Source: Leptolyngbya sp. NIES-3755
GTDB lineage: Bacteria; Cyanobacteriota; Cyanobacteriia; Leptolyngbyales; Leptolyngbyaceae
Length of the DNA: 64,000 nucleotides
Direction of reading: 5' to 3'
Assembly (NCBI GenBank): GCA_001548435.1
Contig: AP017308.1
Location: 5,651,030 to 5,715,029, forward strand
The translations under genes and the position numbers were made by a program. Under the pieces are notes generated by a model. It was not told the DNA's origin, ran no database searches, and worked only from the letters and a program-made list of their open reading frames with translations. The first letter of the stretch is position 1. Each line of letters starts with the position of its first letter. Below, piece after piece: positions 27,149 to 36,755 of the stretch.

Positions 27149-28924
27149 TTATTCTGATTTTGGCGTGGGTTTGACTCCGAAAAAGGCTTTGTAGACTTCG
27201 TGAGCGATCGGAACGGCTGAAGTTGCGCCGTATCCACCGTTCTCGACTACGACTGCGATCGCAATTTGGGGATTGTTGGCAGGACCGTAACCGACATACA
27301 GCGAGTTGTCTTCTTGTCCTTGAACTTCTGCGGTTCCTGTTTTTCCAGCGGTGAGCGGGATCGAGCCATCGTTTAGACTGCGGGCGGTTCCTTCTTGGAC
27401 TACGGCAACTAGCCCGTCTTGTAAAACCTTGAGCGCAGAAGGTTCAAAACCCAATGACTCTGGTTGCATGTTTGGCTGGTAGGTTTGACTCGCTAAGAGA
27501 TGCGGTTTGATACGTTTTCCGCCGTTTGCGATCGTCGAGACCATGACTGCCATTTCGAGCGGGGTCATTTGGACCATACCTTGCCCGATTGATGTACTGA
27601 CCGTATCCCCGACGTACCAAGGCTCCTTAAATTGCTGCTCTTTCTGTTTAGGGGTGGGAATCATTCCATGACTGCCCCCATCTAAACCCATTGTAGAAGT
27701 TGTACCCACTCCGAAACGACCTCCCCATTCAGAGATCGCTTCAGGACCGATCGACATGCCAAGCTGGTAGAAGAAGGTGTTACTACTGACCGCGAGGGCT
27801 TCCCGGAAGCCGATCGTGCCGTAGCTGGCATCACCGTGCTCGTGGAAGAACGTTCCACCGATATTCATGGCACTGAAGGTAGGTAGCATCGAAGTGGCAG
27901 AGAATTTACCGGATTTCATCGCTGCCATTGCGGTTACGATTTTGAATGTGCTACCGGGCGGATAGCCTTGTAACGTGCGATTGAGGAAAGGATGGTCTTG
28001 ACTTTGGAGCGCATCCCAAGTTTTCTGGCTGATTTTGCGCGTGAAGATGTTCGGCTCGAACGTGGGACCGCTTGCCATTACCAAAACGGCTCCCGTCTTA
28101 ACATCCAGTGCGACCACTGCCCCTCGACGATTGCCCAGCGCTTTTTCTGCGGCTTGTTGCAGTTTGACATCGAGTGTTACTTGTAGGGGTAAGCCTGCGA
28201 TAGGTTGCTGCACACCGAGCATTTTCAGCTCTTTGCCACCCGCATCGACTTCGATCAATCGATTGCCCCAAGTGCCGCGCAGGATCGAGTCTTGAATGCG
28301 TTCGATTCCCATTTGTCCGACAAGCATTCCATTCGGAAATTCAGGATTGGCTTTGAGGTCTTCTTTGGTGGCTTCTCCGATGTAGCCGAGAACGTGGGCT
28401 GCGAGACTGCCGTAGGGATATTGGCGGGTGGATTCGGCTTGGACTTCTAAACCGCGAATTTGTCCAATTTCATAGAGTGCAGTGTATTTTTTCTCATCAA
28501 GTCCTCGTAAGATCCGCACTGGAGAGACTGATTTGTATTGCACTTCTTCCAGCTTTTTGATGATGTCTTCTTTGGGAATGTCTAAGAGTTCACTGATGCG
28601 TTGTGCTGAAACTTGCCATTGTTCTTTGGTTTGCTCACGCGGGTAGAGATAGACCGATCGAGATAATCGATTGACGACGATCGCTTTTCCTTTGCGATCG
28701 ACAATATTTCCGCGATCGGCGACGATGGAAATTGATCGAATTCGGTTCTGATCCGCGAGTTGGCGATTATGTCTGCCTTCGACGAGTTGGAGATAGGCGA
28801 GACGGAATCCACAGACGCTCATCAAGCCAGCGGCAAGCATGAACAAAATCACAGCCCGGAACGATCGCTGCGATCGCGCTTTACTGACCCAAGAATTGGT
28901 AGATGAGAAAGACGAGTTCGCCAT
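27149..28924 (-). CDS. mrdA: Penicillin-binding protein 2 (elongasome transpeptidase)
   Basis: A 591-residue class B PBP that cross-links peptidoglycan during side-wall growth with RodA. A short cytoplasmic lead and one membrane anchor (AVILFMLAAGLMSVCGFRLA) are followed by the dimerisation domain with DRGNIVDRKGKAI and the transpeptidase domain. The active-site triads are all visible: STFK in PPGSTFKIV, SSN in AVSSNTFF, and KTG in AGKTGTAEVQ. The length and motifs favour PBP2 over FtsI. It lies 41 bases upstream of dnaX in the same direction, so the two could be cotranscribed. Confidence 0.92.
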   Translation of the reverse strand: MANSSFSSTNSWVSKARSQRSFRAVILFMLAAGLMSVCGFRLAYLQLVEGRHNRQLADQNRIRSISIVADRGNIVDRKGKAIVVNRLSRSVYLYPREQTKEQWQVSAQRISELLDIPKEDIIKKLEEVQYKSVSPVRILRGLDEKKYTALYEIGQIRGLEVQAESTRQYPYGSLAAHVLGYIGEATKEDLKANPEFPNGMLVGQMGIERIQDSILRGTWGNRLIEVDAGGKELKMLGVQQPIAGLPLQVTLDVKLQQAAEKALGNRRGAVVALDVKTGAVLVMASGPTFEPNIFTRKISQKTWDALQSQDHPFLNRTLQGYPPGSTFKIVTAMAAMKSGKFSATSMLPTFSAMNIGGTFFHEHGDASYGTIGFREALAVSSNTFFYQLGMSIGPEAISEWGGRFGVGTTSTMGLDGGSHGMIPTPKQKEQQFKEPWYVGDTVSTSIGQGMVQMTPLEMAVMVSTIANGGKRIKPHLLASQTYQPNMQPESLGFEPSALKVLQDGLVAVVQEGTARSLNDGSIPLTAGKTGTAEVQGQEDNSLYVGYGPANNPQIAIAVVVENGGYGATSAVPIAHEVYKAFFGVKPTPKSE

Positions 28925-29113
28925 ACGCCACGCAGTGAAGGTTAACTTTCAGACACATTCAGGACATTCGCACTTACTGTAACAGAAACTTAGTCGGTGT
29001 GCGATCGTCCTTTTCTAGTTTCGTAGGGGATTAAAACGGCTCCGGAATGATTGTTTGAAGCCTGCGTAAAATCGAGGAATAATGGTGAGTCAGATCTGAT
29101 TTAATTGAGTGAC

Positions 29114-30343
29114 ATGGCAACCGTTAACGACAACTATTTGAAGCTGAAAGCTGGCTATTTGTTTCCCGAAATTGCGCGTCGGGTGAATGCCTTCGCACAA
29201 TTGAATCCTGATGCGCCGATTATTCGGTTGGGAATTGGGGATGTGACTGAACCGCTGCCGGAGGCGTGTCGCAGTGTGATGGTGAAAGCGATCGAGGATA
29301 TGGGCGATCGCAGTTTGTTTAAGGGCTATGGTCCTGAACAGGGGTACGAATGGCTGAGAGAGAAAATTGCCAAGTTCGATTTTCAGGCGCGGGGCTGTGA
29401 GATTGATGCGTCTGAGATTTTTGTGTCGGATGGTTCAAAGTGCGACAGCGGCAATATTTTGGAAATCTTTGGGCATGACAATACGATCGCGGTCACTGAT
29501 CCGGTTTATCCCGTATATGTCGATACGAATGTGATGGCGGGAAATACTGGAGATGCTAATGAGAAAGGGGAATACGGCGGATTAGTGTATTTGCCAATTT
29601 CGGCTGAGAATAACTTTACGGCTGAGATTCCTTCGCAGAAAGTGGATTTGGTTTATCTCTGTTTTCCGAATAATCCGACGGGTGCAACTGCGACGAAGGA
29701 ATATTTGAAAGCTTGGGTGGATTACGCGAAGGCGAATGGCACGATCATTTTCTTTGATGCAGCGTATGAAGCGTATGTGACTGATCCGAGTTTGCCGCGA
29801 TCGATTTATGAGATTGAAGGAGCGCGGGATTGTGCGATCGAGTTTCGATCGTTCTCGAAGAATGCTGGATTTACTGGAACTCGATGCGCGTTCACGGTCG
29901 TTCCGAAAACGTTGACTGCGAAGGCTTCAGATGGTTCTGATGTGGAATTGTGGAAGCTTTGGAATCGTCGTCAATCGACTAAATTTAACGGTGTTTCTTA
30001 CATTGTTCAACGAGGAGCAGAAGCGGTTTATTCCGAAGAAGGACAAGCTCAGATTAAGCAGTTAGTGAGTTTCTATCTGGAAAATGCCAAGATTATTCGC
30101 GAACAATTAACAGCAGCGGGAATTGCCGTCTATGGTGGCGTGAATGCTCCTTATGTTTGGGTGAAAACGCCAGATGGTTTATCGAGTTGGGATTTCTTCG
30201 ATAAATTGCTGAATGCTTGTAATGTGGTCGGAACACCCGGATCGGGATTTGGTGCAGCGGGAGAAGGATATTTCCGAATTTCTGCATTTAATAGCCGTGA
30301 AAATGTGGTCGAAGCAATGAAGCGGATTACAGCAAAGTTCTAA
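29114..30343 (+). CDS. dapL: LL-diaminopimelate aminotransferase
   Basis: A 409-residue PLP-dependent class I/II aminotransferase that makes LL-diaminopimelate from tetrahydrodipicolinate in one step, supplying lysine and peptidoglycan; this DapL route is typical of cyanobacteria and plants. The start [20 protein letters not shown] and the Schiff-base region [19 protein letters not shown] with its Lys are diagnostic, as is [20 protein letters not shown]. The open frame extends to a TTG at 29105, but the ATG at 29114 gives the standard N-terminus. It is divergent from mrdA, so two cell-wall genes share the 190-base intergenic region. Confidence 0.95.
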   Translation: MATVNDNYLKLKAGYLFPEIARRVNAFAQLNPDAPIIRLGIGDVTEPLPEACRSVMVKAIEDMGDRSLFKGYGPEQGYEWLREKIAKFDFQARGCEIDASEIFVSDGSKCDSGNILEIFGHDNTIAVTDPVYPVYVDTNVMAGNTGDANEKGEYGGLVYLPISAENNFTAEIPSQKVDLVYLCFPNNPTGATATKEYLKAWVDYAKANGTIIFFDAAYEAYVTDPSLPRSIYEIEGARDCAIEFRSFSKNAGFTGTRCAFTVVPKTLTAKASDGSDVELWKLWNRRQSTKFNGVSYIVQRGAEAVYSEEGQAQIKQLVSFYLENAKIIREQLTAAGIAVYGGVNAPYVWVKTPDGLSSWDFFDKLLNACNVVGTPGSGFGAAGEGYFRISAFNSRENVVEAMKRITAKF

Positions 30344-30350
30344 GTTGATT

Positions 30351-30386
30351 AATGCGACAGAGCGATCGATAAATCTCTGTCGCATT
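30351..30386. terminator. Bidirectional hairpin between dapL and the GH57 gene
   Basis: AATGCGACAGAG (30351-30362) pairs perfectly with CTCTGTCGCATT (30375-30386), a 12-bp stem with a 12-base loop, between two convergent stop codons. No long T-run follows on either strand, so its role as a terminator is inferred from position. Confidence 0.7.
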
Positions 30387-30393
30387 CCATCAT

Positions 30394-31824
30394 TTAACCC
30401 AAGACAGATTTTCCACGTCGATAAATTTCACGAGCATAGTCTGTCCAAGCCCCTTGACCCCAATACCTGAAACAACTGGTCTGTAGTAGCAAGTTATACA
30501 ACAGTGCTTCTTGATAGTTCGATTGCTCAATGACGCTTGGATCGTTCGTATCGAATCTCTGATGAAACAATGCACTGAGTTCGGTCATCGGTTCTAAAAC
30601 GTTTTCATAGCCTTTGACCCAACTGAGATCGTTTGTCCAAGATGCGCCATCAATGTGAAATCGATCGTCATTTTGTTTCAATTGCGCGATCGCTTTTTCC
30701 ACGTTCTCAGGTGTGACTCGATCGACTTTCTGCCAAATCTTATGCTGCTGAACCGCTTGAATCTGTGGATAGTCGTTAGCACTAATTCCGGTCGATTCAA
30801 TCAGTTCTAAATACTCTGTTCCATTGATCGCGACAACACCCGAATGATTGTTGCCTGAATCTCGAATTTCGTGATAAATCCTGAAGAAATCACGCGGATA
30901 CTCATTCATCATTACGCCGCCATTCTCTCCATCTGCAATCTGAGAAACCAGTGAGGGGATCAGAGCATTATTGATCGATTGCTTCGATCGAGTTTTTGCC
31001 TCAAAGTATGGCTGCATCTGTGCGACTAATTTCGTATCTGAGCCTTGAGTTTTAATCAACGCGGTAATCGAAACGGTTTCACCATTAGAATTACGTGCAA
31101 CCAATTGATTTGGAATGTACTTCTGATCGTGCGGCAAACTTGAACCATCTAAGCACTCTACAGAATGTTCTTGAACTAACAACCATTGATAACCGCATTC
31201 TTTCAGGGCTTTGATGTACTCGAACAAGGTATCAGGATGATTCGGTAAGTGCATCTCTGGCGGCGAAAAACCTCGAACTCTCTGAAGTGCATCGATTCCG
31301 AAGATCGAAGCGAAATGATGCTGCCATGCTTGAATATGCAGTTTGAGATCGGGAATCGGAGTAGAAGGAACCACCGCATGACTCCACATCGTTCCGAGCC
31401 ATTCAACATAGGGTTGGAATTGTCGATCGCAGGTAATTCGCTTCAGATTGTTCAGAATATCATCCCGTCCCATCTGCTGAAGTCCCCAGAGCAGATTCCC
31501 GGAATAGTCCAGCATAATTCGCGGATTACAGCCTTGAGCAACCAGATCGGGGATAAATTCACCCATGCGACCGTAACACCAAGCGAACACGCCCGCATTG
31601 TGATTGTCGCCTTGGTTCGGATGCTCGAACATGTGTTGGAGATTGCTGATCAATTCGCCATTCATGCCAGCGGGGATCGTCGGCTGGTGCATGTGGAGAG
31701 CGCAGGCGAACGCGGAATCGATCGACTCTAATCTTAAATTTGTGACCGGTAAAAAGACGGGAGAAGCGGTCTGAGGCAGTGTCGCGCCCAAAATCGGGGG
31801 CAGTTTGGTGAGGGTTGCAGTCAT
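30394..31824 (-). CDS. Glycoside hydrolase family 57 protein
   Basis: A 476-residue GH57-type protein, a family of retaining alpha-glucan-active amylases, branching enzymes and amylopullulanases. CALHMHQPTIPAG contains the conserved HQP of the N-terminal barrel, MWSHAVVP follows, and GFSPPEMHLP includes the Glu at the position of the family nucleophile. GENGGVMMNEY occurs where the second domain carries conserved residues. The exact reaction cannot be read. It is divergent from glycogen synthase with about 155 bases between starts, so a role in glycogen turnover or granule structure is plausible. There is no signal peptide. Confidence 0.85.
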   Translation of the reverse strand: MTATLTKLPPILGATLPQTASPVFLPVTNLRLESIDSAFACALHMHQPTIPAGMNGELISNLQHMFEHPNQGDNHNAGVFAWCYGRMGEFIPDLVAQGCNPRIMLDYSGNLLWGLQQMGRDDILNNLKRITCDRQFQPYVEWLGTMWSHAVVPSTPIPDLKLHIQAWQHHFASIFGIDALQRVRGFSPPEMHLPNHPDTLFEYIKALKECGYQWLLVQEHSVECLDGSSLPHDQKYIPNQLVARNSNGETVSITALIKTQGSDTKLVAQMQPYFEAKTRSKQSINNALIPSLVSQIADGENGGVMMNEYPRDFFRIYHEIRDSGNNHSGVVAINGTEYLELIESTGISANDYPQIQAVQQHKIWQKVDRVTPENVEKAIAQLKQNDDRFHIDGASWTNDLSWVKGYENVLEPMTELSALFHQRFDTNDPSVIEQSNYQEALLYNLLLQTSCFRYWGQGAWTDYAREIYRRGKSVLG

Positions 31825-31979
31825 GAAAATTGCCTGAATCTATGGCTCAAATATAGATCGGACGTTCTGAGAGCGGGTTTAAGTTTTAAGACAGAAGCGG
31901 GATTCCTCTTGCAAAAAAGCAGGCTTGCGTATTGAATAAAGACATCAAAAATGAACTTTTGTTAAGCAAGGGGATACAA

Positions 31980-33458
31980 ATGTACATCGTGCAAATTGCC
32001 TCCGAATGCGCCCCAGTGATTAAAGCGGGAGGCTTAGGAGATGTCGTCTACGGTCTGAGTCGTGAACTGGAGAACCAAGGGCACTGCGTCGAATTGATTC
32101 TGCCGAAGTATGACTGTATGCGGTATGACCACATTTGGGGACTGCACGATGCGTACCGCGATTTGTATGTGCCTTGGTTCGATAGTTGGGTGCATTGTTC
32201 GGTGTACTGCGGTTGGGTGCATGGGCGAGTGTGCTTTTTTATTGAGCCGCACAGCGAGGATTTTTTCTTCGATCGAGGATGTTACTACGGCTGCAATGAT
32301 GACAATATGCGCTTCGCGTTCTTCAGTAAGGCTGCACTAGAATTCTTACTGCAAAGCAACAAGCGACCGGATGTGATTCATTGTCATGATTGGCAGACGG
32401 GATTAGTTCCAGTGATGCTGTTTGAGATTTATAAGTATCATGGAATGCCAAATCAGCGAGTGTGCTACAGCATTCATAACTTTAAGCATCAGGGCTTTGG
32501 TGGTTCGGATATCTTAGAAGCGACGCAGCTTAGACGACCGGAGTACTATTTTAGCTATGACAAGCTGAGAGACAATTTCAATCCGTTCTCGATTAATTTC
32601 ATGAAAGGTGGAATTGTTTACGCGAATGCTGTAAATACGGTTTCGCCACATCACGCTTGGGAAGCTCGACATACAACGATTAGCTATGGTTTGGGACATA
32701 CCTTAGAGGTACATCAAGACAAATTCACTGGAATTCTCAACGGGCTTGACTACGGTTTTTGGAATCCAGAGAACGATCGATATCTTCCCTATCATTATTC
32801 TGCGGATAGCTTTGAGCAAAAACACTACAACACTAAAGCACTCCGAGAACGATTGTTGTTAAGAGAAACAGAAAAGCCGATCGTGTGTTTTGTCGGTCGC
32901 TTGGATGATCAAAAAGGCGTTCATCTGGTTCATCATGCGATGTATTACACATTGGAGCGAGGTGGGCAGTTTGTATTGCTTGGATCAGCGACAGAAACGG
33001 CGATCGACGAATGGTTCAAACACGAAAAAGAATTCCTAAACAACAATCCAGACTGCCACATCGAACTTGGATTCAATGAAGAGCTATCTCATTTGATTTA
33101 TGCAGGTTCGGATATGATTGTTGTTCCCAGCAACTTCGAGCCTTGTGGATTAACACAGGTCATTGCTCTAAAGTACGGAACAGTTCCGATCGTTCGGGGT
33201 GTCGGTGGTTTAGTCAATACGGTGTTTGATCATGACTATGATCAGGCTCATCCACCTGAAGAGCGCAACGGATTTGTATTCTACGAATCGGATAATATCG
33301 CGCTCGAATCGGGTATGACACGAGCATTTGACCTTTGGGGACAGAATCGGAAAATCTTCAATCAGTTAGCAACTCAGGGAATGAAGTACGACTACTCTTG
33401 GAAAGATCCAGCGAAAGAGTATGTTGAAATGTACGATCGTATTCGACACAAGGACTAA
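31980..33458 (+). CDS. glgA: Glycogen synthase (GlgA2-like), GT5
   Basis: A 492-residue glycogen/starch synthase that transfers glucose from ADP-glucose to growing alpha-1,4 chains. The KAGGLGD motif near residue 15 binds the nucleotide sugar. CHDWQTGLVP, GFGGSDILEA, TGILNGLDYGFWNP and VPSNFEPCGLTQVIALKYG, which ends in the typical X-x-GGL-like loop, follow in family order. It resembles the second cyanobacterial isoform (GlgA2). The frame extends upstream to 31932, but the ATG at 31980 has an AAGGGG site and gives the standard N-terminus. A large inverted-repeat element lies in the intergenic gap downstream. Confidence 0.93.
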   Translation: MYIVQIASECAPVIKAGGLGDVVYGLSRELENQGHCVELILPKYDCMRYDHIWGLHDAYRDLYVPWFDSWVHCSVYCGWVHGRVCFFIEPHSEDFFFDRGCYYGCNDDNMRFAFFSKAALEFLLQSNKRPDVIHCHDWQTGLVPVMLFEIYKYHGMPNQRVCYSIHNFKHQGFGGSDILEATQLRRPEYYFSYDKLRDNFNPFSINFMKGGIVYANAVNTVSPHHAWEARHTTISYGLGHTLEVHQDKFTGILNGLDYGFWNPENDRYLPYHYSADSFEQKHYNTKALRERLLLRETEKPIVCFVGRLDDQKGVHLVHHAMYYTLERGGQFVLLGSATETAIDEWFKHEKEFLNNNPDCHIELGFNEELSHLIYAGSDMIVVPSNFEPCGLTQVIALKYGTVPIVRGVGGLVNTVFDHDYDQAHPPEERNGFVFYESDNIALESGMTRAFDLWGQNRKIFNQLATQGMKYDYSWKDPAKEYVEMYDRIRHKD

Positions 33459-33482
33459 ACAGTTCTAGATTGCTGTGTGAAT

Positions 33483-33604
33483 GCCCATGCGAATAGAATT
33501 CGCGGCTATACAAACGAAGTCCGCCTGCGCGGACTCAGAAAAAATGGCTGTTAGTGTACGCAGGTACACTTTGTCTGTATAGCCCCGAATTCCATTCGGT
33601 AGGC
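33483..33604. repeat. 122-bp imperfect inverted-repeat element (MITE-like)
   Basis: The left arm (from 33483: GCCCATGCGAATAGAATTCG then CGGCTATACAAACGAAGT) and the complement of the right arm (GCCTACCGAATGGAATTCGG then GGCTATACAGACAAAGT) match over about 50 bases with few differences. Each arm has an inner hairpin (AGTCCGCCTGCGCGGACT and AGTGTACGCAGGTACACT). No gene is inside. The pattern is a non-autonomous interspersed element of a kind common in filamentous cyanobacteria, and the fold could stop transcripts from both sides. Confidence 0.75.
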
Positions 33605-33617
33605 ACTTCAATCTATC

Positions 33618-35420
33618 TTACAAACTAGCTTGCAACTGATCCAACAGTTTCTCGACGTAAGTTAATGCACCTCGAATCGTTGCTGGATCTTCAATGTCCA
33701 CACCAACATAGCGCCGAAGTGCTTCAACTTGATCCACACTTCCACCCGCTGCTAGAAGCTCCAAATAACCAGGAATAAAGTCTTTCCCAACTTCAAGATA
33801 CTTCTGATAGCAAGCAAGGCTCACAATGTTCGATGCCGTATATTGGTAGCAGTAGTATGGCTTGAAATAGATATGCCCAATTCGTGCCCAATCGTACTGA
33901 TGCTCTGGTAACACTTCAACCGCATCCCCACACAGCGTTTGATACAATTTCATCCATTCTTCGTTAACGAACGTATGATCAAAACTACCTTGAGCGGCTC
34001 GATCGTGAATTGCAAGTTCCAAACGGCTGATCGTGCTCTGACGGAACAATAGATTTAACTGATCCTCAAGCTGCCGTGTAATCAGTGATTTGGTCAATGA
34101 CTTGTCGTCTTGCGCTTGCTTCAATAGATAATCGAGCAACAACAATTCATTGAAAGTCGAAGCGATTTCAGCCAGCACCATTGGCGGATTACTGTTGAAA
34201 TAGGTTTGTCGATCGTCAATCCAAGCGAAGTGCAATCCGTGACCCATTTCGTGCGCCAGAGTGAACAGCGAATTGTAATCATCGGTGTACGACATTAATA
34301 GATAACTATGTTTGCCGTAAGTGTAGGAACAGAATGCACCCCCCCGCTTACCAGGACGAACTTTCGCATCAACCCAGTTTTTCAAGAAGAACTCTTCTGC
34401 TCGTCGTGCATAGTTCGGATCAAATTGATCTAATGCGGCAAGTAGCGTTCCAACTCCTGCTTGATAAGTGACAGGCGGAGTCGCTTCAGTTGTCCAAGGT
34501 GCATAGAGATCAGCGGTGCGAATCTTTTGTCCTAATGCTTGACCTTTTAGCTTGTAGTAGCGTTGGAACAAATCAAAGCGATCGCCAGTTCCCGACATGA
34601 TTGCTCTAAACACAGGCTCAGAGACTTCATCGGCTAAAAGCTGCTTTTGCAAGGTCGATTCATAACCGCGCATTTGGTTCTCGATCTTGTGATCTTGCGC
34701 GACTGTGTTCATGATGTAGCCATACAGCGAATTGTGCTGCTTCATCACTTTACGAACGGATTGATAGCCTGCGGTGCGAATCTCTGGATCGGGATGGTAG
34801 AGCAATGCACTCAGTTCGGATTCTGTGTTCACCGTGCGATCGTCGGGAGTGGTGACAGGCTCGTATTCTTGTTCGCCCAAATGTACCGATCGCAGTTGGA
34901 TAAATGCTTGTCGTCCAGTCAGACTATCCTGATTTCGGGTTTGTTCAACTTCTTCAGATAGGGTGTGCGGACGATACTTCGCAATCCGGTTTAGATAGTG
35001 CTGGTAAGCGGAAAGAACAGAAGCTTTTTGCAGTTGTTCAAACTTCGATGCTGCTAATTTTTGCAATTCGAGATCAAAGAACAATAGCTGATTTTCTACA
35101 CCTGTCAGTGCTTCCATCGCTTTGTCGAGGAATTGTTTTGCTTCAGTGTTGCGAGTATCAGCACTAAAAATCAGAGACGGGAAAGCGTAGAGATAGCCTG
35201 ACTTTTCCGCGATCGCTTCCAACGCTTTAAAACAGTCCGCCAATTGTTCCGGGCTTAGATCCTTTACCCTGCCGCGAAACGACTCACGAAAATCGCTGGC
35301 TTGAGTTTGCAACGACTCTAGATCCTGCGTCAACCTCGGATCGTCAAAGCCTTTGTAGAGATCGGACAAATCCCACTCTTGAGGACTGTCTAGCTGCGTG
35401 AGTTCAACTGCTTGTGTCAT
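33618..35420 (-). CDS. pepF: Oligoendopeptidase F (M3 metallopeptidase)
   Basis: A 600-residue cytoplasmic zinc peptidase that trims oligopeptides. The HEMGHGLHFA motif is the HExxH zinc site (about residue 389), with the third ligand Glu in LAEIASTFNE about 25 residues later. The N-terminal helical cap (residues 1-200) and the length are those of the PepF branch. No signal peptide is seen. It is convergent with glycogen synthase and the repeat element sits between. It appears to be a monocistronic housekeeping gene. Confidence 0.93.
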   Translation of the reverse strand: MTQAVELTQLDSPQEWDLSDLYKGFDDPRLTQDLESLQTQASDFRESFRGRVKDLSPEQLADCFKALEAIAEKSGYLYAFPSLIFSADTRNTEAKQFLDKAMEALTGVENQLLFFDLELQKLAASKFEQLQKASVLSAYQHYLNRIAKYRPHTLSEEVEQTRNQDSLTGRQAFIQLRSVHLGEQEYEPVTTPDDRTVNTESELSALLYHPDPEIRTAGYQSVRKVMKQHNSLYGYIMNTVAQDHKIENQMRGYESTLQKQLLADEVSEPVFRAIMSGTGDRFDLFQRYYKLKGQALGQKIRTADLYAPWTTEATPPVTYQAGVGTLLAALDQFDPNYARRAEEFFLKNWVDAKVRPGKRGGAFCSYTYGKHSYLLMSYTDDYNSLFTLAHEMGHGLHFAWIDDRQTYFNSNPPMVLAEIASTFNELLLLDYLLKQAQDDKSLTKSLITRQLEDQLNLLFRQSTISRLELAIHDRAAQGSFDHTFVNEEWMKLYQTLCGDAVEVLPEHQYDWARIGHIYFKPYYCYQYTASNIVSLACYQKYLEVGKDFIPGYLELLAAGGSVDQVEALRRYVGVDIEDPATIRGALTYVEKLLDQLQASL

Positions 35421-35767
35421 TGCACCTACTCCTAATTTTTTCCTAACCGAGCTTTTTAAGTAGAGATCTTGTCTAAGACGTAGTCGTTACGAGTTTGTCT
35501 TGATGATAACATATCGACTCTGGGAAATTAGCCAAACGATGAAAGTAGTTGGCAGCATTGGAAATTGTCGATCTCGTTTCTGCTGGAATCTTACCTTCTG
35601 TGATGGTAGCGATGATTAGCAGGATTATCCAGGGGTTACCAAACCAAAAATATGTCAACAAAAAATAACTGCCTGAACTCTCTCAATCAGCCAGCGTTAG
35701 AAGATTTCTTCTGGATGAGACGGCGTTTTGCGATCGAAAAAACAACTGCTTGTTTCAATCAATTCGA
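35421..35767. other. 347-base intergenic region
   Basis: A 62-codon frame at 35473-35661 on the minus strand is the only longer opening; its translation matches nothing recognisable and it has no good ribosome site, so it is not called. The region carries the promoter for pepF and the tail of the glycan cluster. No hairpin with a T-run or repeat was seen. Confidence 0.45.
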
Positions 35768-36718
35768 TCAATGATACAGCGATCGAATCCAGTTCCATTC
35801 GTGTGTGAGTCCTTCTTTCAAGGAGACCTTCGGCTGATAGTTCAGAATCCGTTTCGCTTTGGACACATCAGCGGAGGTATGACGCGCATCTCCGATCGCA
35901 GTTTCGATCTTTTCTTGGCGAATCGATCGACCGATGATCGTCTCCATTGTTGCAATCACATCGGTGAGTACGACTCGACTCCCGCCCCCGATGTTGAAAA
36001 CTTCCCCAATCGCTTCGGGAACGGTCGCTGCTGCGAGATTTGCCGCGATCGCATCACTGACAAAGGTAAAATCGCGGGTTTGTTGACCATCGCCGTAAAT
36101 GACGATCGCTTCATCATACAACGCTGCTTTGAGAAATTTGTGGAATCCCATATCGGGACGTTGCCGCTGACCGTAAACCGTAAAATACCGGAGTGAACAG
36201 GTCGGAACACCAAAATTTTGATGATACAGTCCACAGAGTTGTTCTGCTGCTAGTTTCGTAATTCCGTAAGGAGAAACAGGCTGCGGGCAAATAGTTTCAA
36301 CGGTCGGAAGCGTTTCAGCATTGCCGTAGATTGAAGAACTAGAGGCGTAAATGAATCGCTGTAAGTGTTTGGCGGATTTTGCAGCCTCTAGAAGCACCTG
36401 AGTTGCATTGATGTTTTGCTCGGTGTAGGTGCGAAATCCAGCCCCCCAACTCGATCGAACCCCCGCTTGCGCGGCTTGGTGGTAAACGACTTCAACATCG
36501 GTGAGCAGCGCATTCCAGTCGAGTTTCTGAATATCGGCTTCGATTAACTCAAAATTAGGGTGAGACAGGCTTTGAGCGAGATTTTTCCATTTAAGGGCGG
36601 AATCATAATAATCGTTGAATTGATCGACTCCGATGACACGATCGCCACGCTTCAACAATGCCTCAACTAAATGAGAGCCGATAAATCCTGCCGCTCCGGT
36701 CACGATGCTAAGAGTCAT
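35768..36718 (-). CDS. NAD-dependent sugar-nucleotide epimerase/dehydratase
   Basis: A 316-residue extended SDR enzyme. The Rossmann motif TGAAGFIGSHL at residues 7-17 binds NAD, and the catalytic YGITK (Tyr-x-x-x-Lys, about 151-155) follows SSSSIYG. The SYGDGQQTRDFTFV-like region here reads YGDGQQTRDFTFVSDA, the usual substrate-loop motif of UDP-glucose or UDP-glucuronate 4-epimerases. It probably prepares a UDP-sugar for the glycosyltransferases encoded in the cluster next to it. The exact substrate cannot be read from sequence. It is the last gene in transcription order of the minus-strand cluster. Confidence 0.88.
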   Translation of the reverse strand: MTLSIVTGAAGFIGSHLVEALLKRGDRVIGVDQFNDYYDSALKWKNLAQSLSHPNFELIEADIQKLDWNALLTDVEVVYHQAAQAGVRSSWGAGFRTYTEQNINATQVLLEAAKSAKHLQRFIYASSSSIYGNAETLPTVETICPQPVSPYGITKLAAEQLCGLYHQNFGVPTCSLRYFTVYGQRQRPDMGFHKFLKAALYDEAIVIYGDGQQTRDFTFVSDAIAANLAAATVPEAIGEVFNIGGGSRVVLTDVIATMETIIGRSIRQEKIETAIGDARHTSADVSKAKRILNYQPKVSLKEGLTHEWNWIRSLYH

Positions 36719-36755
36719 ATTTACTGACGATTCCTCACGCCTTGAATGGTTGATT

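Noticed and set aside
35473-35661. 62-codon minus-strand frame in the gap between pepF and the epimerase
   Set aside because: It has a slightly hydrophobic start but no ribosome site, no family pattern and no link to neighbours; chance openness in AT-rich DNA is more likely.
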